Source: Oscillospiraceae bacterium
Lineage (GTDB): Bacteria; Bacillota; Clostridia; Oscillospirales; Oscillospiraceae
Length of the DNA stretch: 46,221 bases
Assembly: GCA_902790375.1 (NCBI GenBank)
Contig: CADARY010000017.1
Span: 1-46,221 of the forward strand
Direction: 5' to 3'
The notes below the pieces were generated by a model. It was not told the DNA's origin and made no database searches. It saw nothing but the letters and a program-made list of their open reading frames with translations. Made by a program: the position numbers and the translations under genes. Below are positions 22,779-31,489 of the stretch, in pieces. Numbering within the stretch: position 1 is the first letter of the stretch; every line of letters starts with the position of its first letter.

Positions 22779-24121
22779 AAACACTGATGATCTCCGCCAT
22801 GGCGAGCGGCGCGGGCAAGACCGTGACAAGCATCGCCATCCTCGCGGCGCTGAAAAAGCGGGGCGTCAGGCTGCAGGCCTTTAAGTGCGGCCCGGACTAT
22901 ATCGACCCCATGTTCCATACGCGGGCGCTGGGCATCCCCAGCCGCAACCTCGATCTGTTCCTGCAGGGAGAGGCGGGCGTACTGAAGACCCTCTCCCGCG
23001 CGGAAGCGGAGCTTGCCGTCATCGAGGGGGCCATGGGCTACTACGACGGGCTGAACAATACGGATACGGCCAGCGCCTATGCCCTGGCGCGCCTGACGGG
23101 GACGCCCGTCGTGCTGGCCGTCTCGCCGAAGGGCAGCTCCCTCACCCTCGCCGCGCAGCTCCGGGGCCTGCTGGGCTTTCGCCCGGAGAGCGCCATTGCA
23201 GCCCTGATCCTTGCCGGCTGCCCGGAAAAACGGGCCGCGTCCCTTGCCCCGGTCCTCACCCGGGAGACGGGGCTGCCGGTGCTGGGCTTTCTGCCGCCGA
23301 TGGCGGAAGCCCGCTTTGAAAGCCGCCACCTCGGCCTTCTGACCGCGCAGGAGATCCGGGACCTCGAAGCGCGCCTGGATACCCTTGCGGAGGCGACGGA
23401 GCGGTATATTGACCTTGACCGGCTGACGGCGCTTGCCGAATGCCCCAGTCTGCCGGGCTGTGCAAAGCGGCTTCCCCTTGAGGGAAAGGCAGGCTGCCGC
23501 ATTGCCGCGGCGCGGGATGAGGCCTTCTGCTTCCTCTATGCCGACAATCTGGACGCCCTGCGCCGGGCGGGGGCGGAGCTCTGCTTTTTCAGCCCCCTGC
23601 ACGAGCCGGAGCTTCCAAAGGCCGACGGGCTCTATCTCCCCGGCGGCTATCCGGAGGTGTATGCCCGGGCTCTCTCGGAAAACGTGTCCATGCGGCGGAG
23701 CATTGCGGAGGCGGTCAGGGCGGGGCTTCCCACCGTGGCCGAGTGCGGCGGCTTTCTCTATCTCGGGCAGAGCCTTGAGGATGAGGAGGGCTTTGCCCAT
23801 CCCATGTGCGGCGCGCTGCCTGGCCGGGGCGTGAAAACCGAGCGCCTGCAGCGCTTCGGCTATCTGACGCTCTGCGCCCCGGCGGATTCCCTGCTCTTCC
23901 GGGCGGGGGAAAAAATCCCGGCCCATGCGTTTCATTACTGGGACTCGACGGAAAACGGAAAAGACCTGCGCGCGGAGAAGGCCGACGGCAGAACCTGGCG
24001 CTGCGGCTATACGGGCCCGGGGCTCTATGCGGGCTTCCCGCACCTGCATTTCGGCGGGGAGACGCCTCTTGCCGAACGCTTTGTAAAGGCGTGTGAAAAA
24101 TGGAAAAGCTCTGCGACATAA
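22775..24121 (+). CDS. cbiA: Cobyrinate a,c-diamide synthase
   Basis: Amidates the a and c side chains of cobyrinate using glutamine and ATP. N-terminal P-loop MASGAGKTV (residues 9-17) with AFKCGPDYIDPMFH is the CbiA signature; the C-terminal class I glutaminase half has LYLPGGYPEVYA and the nucleophile cysteine in VAECGGFLYLG (near 324). It is 448 residues, normal for the family. The linker before the glutaminase half (CAKRLPLEGKAGCR, about 229-242) is encoded by a G/C-rich palindrome resembling an intergenic repeat. It overlaps cbiET by 4 nt and cobT by 22 nt. Confidence 0.94.
   Translation: MKTLMISAMASGAGKTVTSIAILAALKKRGVRLQAFKCGPDYIDPMFHTRALGIPSRNLDLFLQGEAGVLKTLSRAEAELAVIEGAMGYYDGLNNTDTASAYALARLTGTPVVLAVSPKGSSLTLAAQLRGLLGFRPESAIAALILAGCPEKRAASLAPVLTRETGLPVLGFLPPMAEARFESRHLGLLTAQEIRDLEARLDTLAEATERYIDLDRLTALAECPSLPGCAKRLPLEGKAGCRIAAARDEAFCFLYADNLDALRRAGAELCFFSPLHEPELPKADGLYLPGGYPEVYARALSENVSMRRSIAEAVRAGLPTVAECGGFLYLGQSLEDEEGFAHPMCGALPGRGVKTERLQRFGYLTLCAPADSLLFRAGEKIPAHAFHYWDSTENGKDLRAEKADGRTWRCGYTGPGLYAGFPHLHFGGETPLAERFVKACEKWKSSAT
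23468..23500. repeat. Palindrome inside cbiA, possible in-frame repeat insertion
   Basis: GCGGC-TTCCC-CTTGA-GGGAA, followed after nine bases by GCCGC: nested inverted repeats within the inter-domain linker of cbiA. It resembles the hairpin at 12850-12872. Confidence 0.3.
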
Positions 24122-25167
24122 TCGAACACATCACGCCGCCCGACGAGCGGGCGCGGCAGGCGGCGCAGCGGCAGTGGGACAGCCTTGCCAAGCCCCTCGG
24201 GAGCCTCGGCGTCTTGGAGGAGACCGTCACAAGGCTTGCCGCCCTGCAGGGCCGCGCAGATGTGCGCGTCGACGATCGCCGCCTGCTGGTCTTCTGCGCG
24301 GATAACGGGGTGGTCGCCCGGGGCGTGACCCAGTGCGACAGCGGCGTGACCGCGAAGGTCGCCGCCGCCCTCGCGGAAGGCCGCAGCAGCGTCAGCCCCC
24401 TGGCAAAGCTTGCCGACTGCCGCGTGATCCCGGTGGACATGGGTATGCTGGACTTTCCCGGCCATCCGGGCGTCCTGAACCGGCGTATACGCAACAGCAC
24501 CGGGGACATCAGCCGCGGCCCCGCCATGACCCGGGCGGAGTGCCTTGCCGCCATGCGGGCGGGCGCGGCGCTTGCAATCGAAAACGCGCGCGACGGCGCG
24601 GATCTCCTTCTCATCGGCGAGATGGGCATCGGCAACACCAGTACTGCGGCGGCGGTGGTCGCCGCGCTCCTGGGCCTCGAAGCCTCTGTCGTGACGGGCC
24701 GCGGCGCGGGGCTTTCGGATGCGGGTCTCCGGCGCAAGCGCGCGGCCGTCGAACAGGCTCTCGCCGTGAACCGCCCGGACCCCCGCGACCCGGTGGATGT
24801 CCTTGCAAGGGTCGGCGGGCTTGACCTTGCCGCAATGTGCGGGGCATACCTCGGCGCGGCGGCCTGCGGTGCCCCGGCGGTGATCGACGGCTTCATCAGC
24901 GCCGCGGCGGCACTCTGCGCCCTGCGCCTCTGCGCGGCAGCCCGGAAAGCCCTGCTTGCAAGCCATGTCTCGGCGGAGCCCGCGGGACGACGCCTGATGG
25001 AGGCCCTCGGCCTGCAGGCGCCGATCCACGGCGGCCTGCGCCTCGGGGAGGGCAGCGGCGCGGTCATGCTGCTGCCGCTGCTGGACATGGCGCTCAGTCT
25101 CTACCGCAGCGGCCAGAGCTTTGACAGCCTCGGCATCGAAGCCTACACGCCGCAGAACGGAGGATAA
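24100..25167 (+). CDS. cobT: Nicotinate-nucleotide-dimethylbenzimidazole phosphoribosyltransferase
   Basis: Transfers phosphoribose from nicotinate mononucleotide to the lower-ligand base to make alpha-ribazole phosphate. Family motifs are seen: KPLGSLGVLEE, FCADNGVVARGVTQ, GEMGIGNTSTAAAV, and GLRLGEGSGAVMLLPLLDMALS with the catalytic glutamate near residue 316. It is 355 residues, typical length. It overlaps cbiA by 22 nt. No bluB or anaerobic bza genes are seen in the window, so which lower ligand the cell makes or imports cannot be told here. Confidence 0.95.
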   Translation: MEKLCDIIEHITPPDERARQAAQRQWDSLAKPLGSLGVLEETVTRLAALQGRADVRVDDRRLLVFCADNGVVARGVTQCDSGVTAKVAAALAEGRSSVSPLAKLADCRVIPVDMGMLDFPGHPGVLNRRIRNSTGDISRGPAMTRAECLAAMRAGAALAIENARDGADLLLIGEMGIGNTSTAAAVVAALLGLEASVVTGRGAGLSDAGLRRKRAAVEQALAVNRPDPRDPVDVLARVGGLDLAAMCGAYLGAAACGAPAVIDGFISAAAALCALRLCAAARKALLASHVSAEPAGRRLMEALGLQAPIHGGLRLGEGSGAVMLLPLLDMALSLYRSGQSFDSLGIEAYTPQNGG

Positions 25168-25168
25168 G

Positions 25169-25681
25169 ATGCTGACGTTGGTGATCGGCGGCGCGGGCAG
25201 CGGCAAGAGCGCCTTTGCCGAAGCGCATGTCTGCCGCCTGCCGGGGAAGAAAATCTATCTTGCGACGATGCTGCACCGCGGCGAAGAGGCGCAGGCGCGC
25301 ATCCAAAAGCACCGCCTCCAGCGCGCAGGCCGTGGCTTTGAGACTCTCGAGCGCGGCCTGGATCTGGAGCATGCCAGCCTCCCGCCCGGGGCCGATATTC
25401 TGCTGGAGGACCTGTCGAACCTGCTGGCAAACGAACTGTTTGAACCGGACGGCGGCGGGATCGAGGCTGTCCGCCGGGGCCTTCGGCGCCTGCTGGAGTC
25501 CTGCGGGAGCCTGACCGTCGTGACGAACGAGGTCTTTTCCGGCGGTAAGGAATACGATGAGGGGAGCCTCCGTTATCTGCGCGATCTCGCCGAATTGAAC
25601 CGGGAGCTTGCCGCCCGCGCCGATCTCGTGACCGAGATCGTCTGCGGCCTGCCGAATGTCTTGAAGGGGGAGCTGCCATGA
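25169..25681 (+). CDS. cobU: Adenosylcobinamide kinase / adenosylcobinamide-phosphate guanylyltransferase
   Basis: P-loop VIGGAGSGKSAFAE (Walker A at 7-14), IYLATMLH, the RIQKHRLQR segment holding the histidine expected to be guanylylated, DILLEDLSNLLANELF and VTNEVFSGGKEYDE. The C-terminal LAELNRELAARADLVTEIVCGLP follows the CobU family end. It phosphorylates adenosylcobinamide and activates it with GTP before attachment of the lower nucleotide. It is 170 residues. The start is ATG 25169 just after AGGA; the open frame runs further upstream only into cobT. It overlaps cobS by ATGA. Confidence 0.9.
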   Translation: MLTLVIGGAGSGKSAFAEAHVCRLPGKKIYLATMLHRGEEAQARIQKHRLQRAGRGFETLERGLDLEHASLPPGADILLEDLSNLLANELFEPDGGGIEAVRRGLRRLLESCGSLTVVTNEVFSGGKEYDEGSLRYLRDLAELNRELAARADLVTEIVCGLPNVLKGELP

Positions 25682-26439
25682 TTGTGCTGGAAACCGTCGC
25701 CGTGGCCTTCTCCATGTTCTCGGCGATCCCCATGCCGCAATTTGCCTGGAATGAACGCAACATGAAATACAGCCTCTGCGCCTTCCCGCTCATCGGCGCG
25801 GTGATCGCCCTTGCTCTGTGGGGCTGGGAGCTCGTCTGCGCGCGCCTTGCTCTGCCCGCAGTCCTGCGCGGGGCGGGGCTCTGCCTGCTGCCGGTGCTGA
25901 TTACCGGCGGCATCCACCTGGATGGCTATGCCGACACCTGCGACGCGCTTGCCTCCCACTCCGGGCCGGATAAACGGCAGGAAATCTTGAAGGATCCCCA
26001 CCTCGGCGCATTTGCGGCAATCCGCCTGTGCGTGTATTTTATCGCGAGCTTCGCCCTGTGGACGGCCCTGCCCGTACAGCGCTTTCCGGTGCTGCTGGGG
26101 CTCTTTTGCCTGCCCCGGGCCCTGTCGGGGCTTGCGCTCACGCTCTTTCCCCTGCGCCGAGGCTGTGGCCTTGCCCGCAGCTTTGCCGAGGCTGCGGATC
26201 GAAAGCGTGTGCGCAATGTGCTGCTCATGCTTGCGCTTCTGCTCGTGTGCCTGCTGCTCTGGCAGCGGGCGGGAGAGACGGCGCTTGCCGCGGCGCTGGT
26301 GTTCCTCCGCTATCGGCGCCTGTGCGTGCGGGACTTCGGCGGCCTCTCGGGCGATCTTGCCGGGTGGTTTTTACAGACGGCGGAGTTCTGGATGCTTTTC
26401 GCGCTTGTCGCAAGAAGCTATGGGGAGGCGGCCTTATGA
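25678..26439 (+). CDS. cobS: Adenosylcobinamide-GDP ribazoletransferase (cobalamin synthase)
   Basis: Polytopic membrane protein that joins adenosylcobinamide-GDP and alpha-ribazole(-phosphate). N-terminal VAVAFSMFSAIPMPQFAWNERNMKYSLCAFPLIGAVIAL and the conserved acidic motif ITGGIHLDGYADTCDALASH (about 79-98), followed by KRQEILKDPHLGAFAAIRL, are the family signature (metal-binding aspartates in GxxxDGxxDxxD). It is 253 residues with about six hydrophobic helices. It overlaps cobU and the short cobU-like gene by 4 nt each. Confidence 0.94.
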   Translation: MIVLETVAVAFSMFSAIPMPQFAWNERNMKYSLCAFPLIGAVIALALWGWELVCARLALPAVLRGAGLCLLPVLITGGIHLDGYADTCDALASHSGPDKRQEILKDPHLGAFAAIRLCVYFIASFALWTALPVQRFPVLLGLFCLPRALSGLALTLFPLRRGCGLARSFAEAADRKRVRNVLLMLALLLVCLLLWQRAGETALAAALVFLRYRRLCVRDFGGLSGDLAGWFLQTAEFWMLFALVARSYGEAAL

Positions 26440-26768
26440 TTTTTGTCACCGGCCCGCTCTTTGCGGGGAAAAGAGAATACATCCGCAAGACCCTCGGCCT
26501 GAGCGAGGAAGCGCTTGCCGCCCGCGCCGTCTGGGATGTGCAGGAGCTTGCCTGCGGCGCGGAGCTCACCGCTCTGGCACAGGCGCTTGCGCAGAAGGAG
26601 ATCGTCATCGCTACCGAGATCGGCGGCGGCCTCATTCCCATCGACCCGGTGGAGCGCGAAAAGCGCGAGGCCGCGGGCCGTCTTGCCTGCCTGCTGGCGG
26701 AGCGCGCCGACACGGTGATCCGCGTCTCCTGCGGCCTGGGGCAGATCCTGAAGGGGGAACTGCCGTGA
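26436..26768 (+). CDS. Short CobU-like protein (incomplete kinase/guanylyltransferase paralogue), 110 aa
   Basis: It starts MIFVTGPLFAGKREYIRK, a P-loop-like turn without the final S/T. It then jumps to a segment matching the CobU C-terminus: IVIATEIGGGLIPIDPVEREKREAAGRLACLLAERADTVIRVSCGLGQILKG, comparable to NEVG..P..P..R..RD..GR..Q..A..AD.V..V..GLP. Compared with the 170-residue CobU three genes upstream, the central region with the guanylylated histidine is missing. The reading frame is intact and overlaps cobS by ATGA and cobC by GTGA, so it is maintained as a gene rather than debris. It could be a regulatory or partner subunit; its function is unknown. Confidence is high that it is a gene, moderate on relationship. 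Confidence 0.75.
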   Translation: MIFVTGPLFAGKREYIRKTLGLSEEALAARAVWDVQELACGAELTALAQALAQKEIVIATEIGGGLIPIDPVEREKREAAGRLACLLAERADTVIRVSCGLGQILKGELP

Positions 26769-27328
26769 CGCTCTGTCTCATTCGCCACGGCCTCACCCGC
26801 CTCGGCGAGGAAAAACGCTATCAGGGCGCGCTGGACGAGGGGCTTTCCGACCATGGCCGCGCGGGATTAAAGCGGGCGGAGCCCACCCCTGAGCATGTCT
26901 ATGTCTCGCCGATGCTGCGCGCCCGGGAGACGGCGGCGATCCTGTTCCCGGCGTCTCGGCAGATCGTGATTCCGGATCTCCGGGAGATGGATTTCGGCGC
27001 GTTTGAAGGGCGCGGCTGGTGGGAAATGGAGCATGACGCCGCTTACCGCGCCTGGGTGGACGGCGGGTGCGCAGGCCGCTGCCCCGGCGGCGAGGACCGG
27101 GCCGAATACACGGCCCGGGTCTGCGCCGCGCTGGAAGCGCTCCTGCAAAAGGGCGAGGACCCGCTTGTGATCGTCGCCCACGGCGGTACGCAGATGGCGG
27201 CCCTTGAGCGCTGGGGCGAGCCACGGCGGGAATACTGGCAGGGCCAGCGCCCCTGCGGCTGCGGCTGGGCGCTTGACTGGGACGGGCAGCGCCTTCATGT
27301 CCTGCGGGAGGTGGATTTTCGCAGATGA
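26765..27328 (+). CDS. cobC: Alpha-ribazole phosphatase-like histidine phosphatase
   Basis: Phosphoglycerate-mutase-fold phosphatase: catalytic LIRHGLT (H8), SPMLRARETAAILF, EMDFGAFEGRGWWE and the second histidine in VIVAHGGTQM. In cobalamin operons this type removes phosphate from alpha-ribazole phosphate or adenosylcobalamin phosphate. The GTG start (26765) overlaps the TGA of the short cobU-like gene. It is 187 residues and overlaps cbiB by ATGA. Assignment to CobC rests on context; sequence alone would only say histidine phosphatase. Confidence 0.85.
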   Translation: MTLCLIRHGLTRLGEEKRYQGALDEGLSDHGRAGLKRAEPTPEHVYVSPMLRARETAAILFPASRQIVIPDLREMDFGAFEGRGWWEMEHDAAYRAWVDGGCAGRCPGGEDRAEYTARVCAALEALLQKGEDPLVIVAHGGTQMAALERWGEPRREYWQGQRPCGCGWALDWDGQRLHVLREVDFRR

Positions 27329-28293
27329 GGCTCCTGCTTGCCGCCCTCTGCGGCTTTGTGCTGGATTTGCTGCTGGGCGATCCCGCCTGGCTTACGCCTG
27401 CGCATCCGGTGGTGCTGATGGGCAAAGCCGTCACGGCCCTGGAAAAGCGCCTGCGCGCCCTGTTCCCCAAGACGCCGCAGGGCGAGTACCGCGCGGGCCT
27501 TGCGCTGGCGCTTCTGATGAGCGTCGGGACATTTCTGCTCTGCAAGCTTACCTTGCGCGCGCTGGACGCAATTTCCCCGGCGCTCGCCTTCGCGCTGGAG
27601 GCGATCTGGTGCTGGCAGGCTCTTGCCGTCAAGGATCTGCGCGTCGAGGCCATGCGCGTGCAGCACGCCCTCGAGACCGAGGGGCTGGACGCTGCCCGCA
27701 GGGCTGTTTCCCGGATCGTGGGCCGTGACACCGATGAGCTCAGCGCCGAGGGAGTCGCGCGCGCGGCGGTGGAGACCGTGGCGGAGAATTTTTCCGACGG
27801 GGTGATCGCCCCGCTTTTCTGGATGCTGGTGGGCGGCGCGCCGCTTGCCCTGTGCTATAAGGCCGTCAACACCATGGACAGCATGCTCGGCTACAAAAAC
27901 GCGCGCTATCTCCACTTCGGCCGGGCCCCGGCGAAGCTGGACGATGCGGCAAATTTCCTCCCCGCGCGCCTTGCCGCCCTGCTGCTGATCGCGGCGGCAT
28001 GGCTTATGGGGGAGGATGCGGCTTCGGCCTTGCGCATCTGGCGGCGAGACCGGAGAAAGCACGCAAGCCCCAACTCCGCCCAGTGCGAGGCGGCCATGGC
28101 GGGGGCGCTTGGCCTGCGCCTGGGCGGCCCGGCGCGCTATTTCGGCGTGCGGCATGAAAAGCCCTGGCTCGGGGACAAACGCCGGGAGATCGTCCCCGGG
28201 GATATCCGCCGCGCCTGCCGCCTGGAATACGCCGGGGCGGCGCTGGGCCTTGCGGCGCTGGGGGCGCTGCGTATGCTGCTGTACGCAGTATAA
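27325..28293 (+). CDS. cbiB: Adenosylcobinamide-phosphate synthase
   Basis: Membrane protein that couples (R)-1-aminopropan-2-ol phosphate (from CobD) to adenosylcobyric acid. Family marks: LDLLLGDPAWLTPAHPVVLMGK, VSRIVGRDTDELSAEGVARAAVETVAENFSDGVIAPLFW, AVNTMDSMLGYKNARYLHFGR and SPNSAQCEAAMAGALGLRLGG. It is 322 residues, normal length. It overlaps cobC by 4 nt and is followed after 12 bp by cobD, whose product it uses. Confidence 0.95.
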   Translation: MRLLLAALCGFVLDLLLGDPAWLTPAHPVVLMGKAVTALEKRLRALFPKTPQGEYRAGLALALLMSVGTFLLCKLTLRALDAISPALAFALEAIWCWQALAVKDLRVEAMRVQHALETEGLDAARRAVSRIVGRDTDELSAEGVARAAVETVAENFSDGVIAPLFWMLVGGAPLALCYKAVNTMDSMLGYKNARYLHFGRAPAKLDDAANFLPARLAALLLIAAAWLMGEDAASALRIWRRDRRKHASPNSAQCEAAMAGALGLRLGGPARYFGVRHEKPWLGDKRREIVPGDIRRACRLEYAGAALGLAALGALRMLLYAV

Positions 28294-28305
28294 GGAAGGA
28301 GAAAC

Positions 28306-29358
28306 ATGGAACTGATCCACGGCGGCGATTGGGCCGGGTTTGAAATGGAATACGGCACAAGGCCCCTGGACTTCTCGGCCAGTATCAGCCCCCTGGGTCT
28401 GCCGGAGGGGGCGCGCAGGGCGGCAAGGGACGCGCTGGCGGATGCGGAGCGCTACCCCGATCCCCTGTGCCGCGCCCTGCGGCAGGCGCTGGCGGCCTAT
28501 CACGATGTACCCGCGGACAGCATTGTCTGCGGCAGCGGGGCGGCGGATCTGATCTGGCGGCTCTGCCGCGCGCTGCGGCCCAAAAAGGCGGCGCTGTTCG
28601 TCCCCGGCTTTGCGGAGTATGAGCGCGCCCTTGCCTTTGAGGACTGCGAGATCGCGCGTCTGCCCCTGCCCGGGGATTTTCGCCTCACGGCGGATGCCGC
28701 CGCCCTTGTCCCGCCGGATACGGAGCTGCTGTTTCTCTGCAATCCCAATAACCCGACGGGCCTGCTCGCGGAGCAGAGCGCCCTGCAGGCGCTGCTGGAG
28801 CTCTGCCGGACACGGGGCATGACGCTCGCTGTCGATGAATGCTTTCTCGATTTCTGCGCAGACCCCGCAGAGCACAGCCTGGTCGGCGCGCTTGCCGGGA
28901 CGCCGGGGCTTGTGATCCTCAAGGCCTTTACCAAGACCTGTGCCATGGCGGGCCTGCGCCTGGGCTATGCCCTGTGCGGCAGGGCGGCGCTCGCGGAAAG
29001 GCTCCAGAGCTGCGGCCAGCCCTGGCCGGTATCCGCGCCTGCCCAGGCCGCAGGCGTGGCAGCCCTGCGGGATGAGGAGTACGTTAAGCGGCTGCGCGCC
29101 CTGATCACCGCCGAACGCCGCCGCCTGATCCCGGCGCTCGAGGCCCTTGGCCTGCGGGTAATCCCGGGGGAGGCAAACTTCCTGCTCTTTTACGCGGGGG
29201 ACCCGACCCTTGCCGACGCGCTGCGGGCGCGGGGCATCCTCATCCGGGACTGCCGGAGCTTTGACGGCCTCACGGCCGGCTGGTATCGCATCGCTGTCCG
29301 GACGGGGGAGGAGAACGACCGGCTCCTGACGGCGCTGGGGGAGGCGCTCCATGGCTAA
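28306..29358 (+). CDS. cobD: L-threonine-O-3-phosphate decarboxylase (class I/II PLP enzyme)
   Basis: HisC-like fold-type I PLP protein of 350 residues. LDFSASISPLGLPEG and YPDPLCRALRQALA are typical of CobD, as are the pocket motifs CGSGAADLIWRL, LCNPNNPTG and VDECFLDF. The PLP lysine is K210 in AFTKTCAMAGLRLGY, and WPVSAPAQAAG follows. It makes aminopropanol phosphate for CbiB. Histidinol-phosphate aminotransferases look similar; placement between cbiB and cbiP decides for CobD. An AAGGAGA site precedes the ATG and it overlaps cbiP by 8 nt. Confidence 0.9.
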   Translation: MELIHGGDWAGFEMEYGTRPLDFSASISPLGLPEGARRAARDALADAERYPDPLCRALRQALAAYHDVPADSIVCGSGAADLIWRLCRALRPKKAALFVPGFAEYERALAFEDCEIARLPLPGDFRLTADAAALVPPDTELLFLCNPNNPTGLLAEQSALQALLELCRTRGMTLAVDECFLDFCADPAEHSLVGALAGTPGLVILKAFTKTCAMAGLRLGYALCGRAALAERLQSCGQPWPVSAPAQAAGVAALRDEEYVKRLRALITAERRRLIPALEALGLRVIPGEANFLLFYAGDPTLADALRARGILIRDCRSFDGLTAGWYRIAVRTGEENDRLLTALGEALHG

Positions 29359-30844
29359 ACGAATCATGATCCAGGGCACCATGTCCGGCGCGGGCAAGAG
29401 CCTGCTGGTTACAGCCCTCTGCCGGATCTTCGCGCAGGACGGGTATCGCGTCGCGCCCTTCAAAAGCCAGAACATGGCCCTCAACAGCTTCGTCACGCCC
29501 GACGGGCTGGAGCTCGGCCGCGCCCAGGCGGTGCAGGCGGAGGCGGCGGGCGTGGAGTGCGACGTGCGCATGAACCCGATCCTCTTAAAGCCCTCCAGCG
29601 ACACGGGCAGCCAGCTCATCGTCAACGGCGAGGTGCGCGGGCACTATGACGCGCGGGCGTATTTCCGCATGAAGCGCAGCCTGATCCCGGACATTCTGAA
29701 CGCATACCGGAGCCTCGAGGCTGAAAACGACATCCTCGTCATAGAGGGGGCCGGTTCCCCGGCGGAGATCAACCTGCGCGAGGACGACATTGTCAACATG
29801 GGCCTTGCCGCTCTGGTGGACGCGCCGGTCCTGCTCGCGGGCGACATTGACAGAGGCGGCGTCTTCGCCCAGCTCTACGGTACGGTCGCCCTGCTGCGAG
29901 AGGAGGAGCGGCGGCGCGTGGAGGGGATCGTCATCAACAAATTCCGCGGGGATGTGGAGCTGCTGCGCCCGGGCCTGAGGCAGCTTGAGGCGCTGACGCA
30001 GGTGCCGGTCCTCGGCGTGGTGCCTTATGTCCGGGCGGACATCGACGATGAGGACAGCCTTGCCCCGCGCCTCGGACAGAGGCGGACGGCGCGCGCGATC
30101 CGGATCGCAGTCATCCGTCTTCCGCATATCTCCAACTTTACGGACTTTGCTCCGCTGGAAGAACACCCTGACATGGGGATATATTATGTAAACCAAACCG
30201 GCGAACTCGGAGAGCCGGACATGATCATCCTGCCGGGCACGAAAAACACCATGGCCGATCTCGTGTGGCTGCGGGAGAGCGGCCTTGCCGAAGCTGTTGC
30301 GGACGCGGCCGGACGCGGCACCCCGGTCCTCGGCGTCTGCGGCGGCTACCAGATGCTGGGCCGCACGCTCCGGGACCCGGCGGGCATCGAAGCGGGCGGA
30401 GAACTGCCCGGCCTCGGCCTTCTGCCGGCGGACACGGTGTTCACCGCCGAAAAGATACGCACACGGCGCAGGGCCGTCTGCACGGCGGGGCTCCTTGCCG
30501 GGGCGGAGCTCACCGGCTATGAGATCCACATGGGCCGGACCGACGCGGGAGATGCCCCGGCGTTCTGCCGCTTTCCTGACGGCGGGACGGACGGCGCGGT
30601 CTGCGGCGCGGTCTGCGGGACCTACCTGCACGGCCTCTTTGACAGCGGCGCGGCGGTGGAGAGGCTCGCGGCCAGGCTGGCGGAGCGGAAGGGGATCACG
30701 ATCCCCCGCGTGCATATCGAGACGCGCGCCGCCTCAAGAGACCGGCAGTACGATCTGCTGGCCGACGCGGTGCGAAAGGCGCTGGACATGCAGCGCATCT
30801 ACGAGATCATGGAGGAATACGCCGATGAAGACCCGGCCCGCTGA
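29351..30844 (+). CDS. cbiP: Cobyric acid synthase
   Basis: Glutamine- and ATP-dependent amidation of the b, d, e and g side chains of the corrin. N-terminal GTMSGAGKS (residues about 9-17) with APFKSQNMALNSFVTPDGLELGRAQAVQAEAAG is the CbiP/CobQ signature. SPAEINLREDDIVNMGLA and ADIDRGGVFAQLYGT lie mid-protein. The glutaminase nucleophile is C330 in GVCGGYQMLG, with the histidine in GTYLHGLF. It is 497 residues, standard. It overlaps cobD by 8 nt and cbiC by 20 nt. Confidence 0.96.
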   Translation: MAKRIMIQGTMSGAGKSLLVTALCRIFAQDGYRVAPFKSQNMALNSFVTPDGLELGRAQAVQAEAAGVECDVRMNPILLKPSSDTGSQLIVNGEVRGHYDARAYFRMKRSLIPDILNAYRSLEAENDILVIEGAGSPAEINLREDDIVNMGLAALVDAPVLLAGDIDRGGVFAQLYGTVALLREEERRRVEGIVINKFRGDVELLRPGLRQLEALTQVPVLGVVPYVRADIDDEDSLAPRLGQRRTARAIRIAVIRLPHISNFTDFAPLEEHPDMGIYYVNQTGELGEPDMIILPGTKNTMADLVWLRESGLAEAVADAAGRGTPVLGVCGGYQMLGRTLRDPAGIEAGGELPGLGLLPADTVFTAEKIRTRRRAVCTAGLLAGAELTGYEIHMGRTDAGDAPAFCRFPDGGTDGAVCGAVCGTYLHGLFDSGAAVERLAARLAERKGITIPRVHIETRAASRDRQYDLLADAVRKALDMQRIYEIMEEYADEDPAR

Positions 30845-31487
30845 AATCGAAAACGGGAGCATGGCGATCATCACGGAAGAGCTGCGCACAAGAGGCGTCG
30901 CGCTCCCGCCGGAGGACGCCGCCGTGATCCTCCGCTGCATCCACGCGAGCGCGGATTTTGACTACGCCGAGACGCTGCGCTTTACCCCCGGCGCTGTGGA
31001 GGCCGGAGTCAAGGCCCTGCGGAGGGGGACGGAGATCGTGACCGATACCAACATGGCCCTCGCCGGGCTCAGCCGCCCGGGCCTCAAAAAGCTCGGGGGC
31101 GCCGCGTACTGCTTCATGGCGGACGAGCGCGTTGCGGAAGCTGCCAGGGAACGGGGGACCACCCGGGCCGTCGCCGCCGTGGATTGGGCGGCGGCGCGGC
31201 ACCCGCATGCCATCCTCGCTGTCGGCAACGCCCCCACGGCCCTTTTGCGCATCGCGGAGAAGATCGAAGAGGGCCTGCGCCCGGCGCTTGTGATCGGGGT
31301 GCCGGTTGGCTTCGTGAACGTCGCGGAGAGCAAGGAGCGGGTGCTGGAGAGCTGCGAGAAGCACGGCGTGCCCGCCATCGTCGCCCTCGGACGCAAGGGG
31401 GGCAGCAGCATTGCCGCCGCCGTCTGCAACGCCCTGCTCTACACCGCGGCGGACATGCTGGACCCAAAGAAAAGGGGCTGGAGCTGA
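30825..31487 (+). CDS. cbiC: Cobalt-precorrin-8 methylmutase
   Basis: Moves the C11 methyl group to C12 to give cobyrinate. CIHASADFDYAETLRF holds the catalytic histidine (H40) expected in CbiC/CobH. Further family segments are VTDTNMALAGL, AILAVGNAPTALLRI, PALVIGVPVGFVNVAESKE and GRKGGSSIAAAVCNALL. It is 220 residues. ATG 30825 lies inside the end of cbiP (20-nt overlap). A Cys-rich small gene follows after 2 bp. Confidence 0.95.
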   Translation: MKTRPAEIENGSMAIITEELRTRGVALPPEDAAVILRCIHASADFDYAETLRFTPGAVEAGVKALRRGTEIVTDTNMALAGLSRPGLKKLGGAAYCFMADERVAEAARERGTTRAVAAVDWAAARHPHAILAVGNAPTALLRIAEKIEEGLRPALVIGVPVGFVNVAESKERVLESCEKHGVPAIVALGRKGGSSIAAAVCNALLYTAADMLDPKKRGWS

Positions 31488-31489
31488 AG

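Noticed and set aside
21824-24049. 741-codon minus-strand open frame in the cobalamin operon
   Set aside because: Arg/Ala/Gly-rich shadow of cbiET and cbiA; no promoter or start signal.
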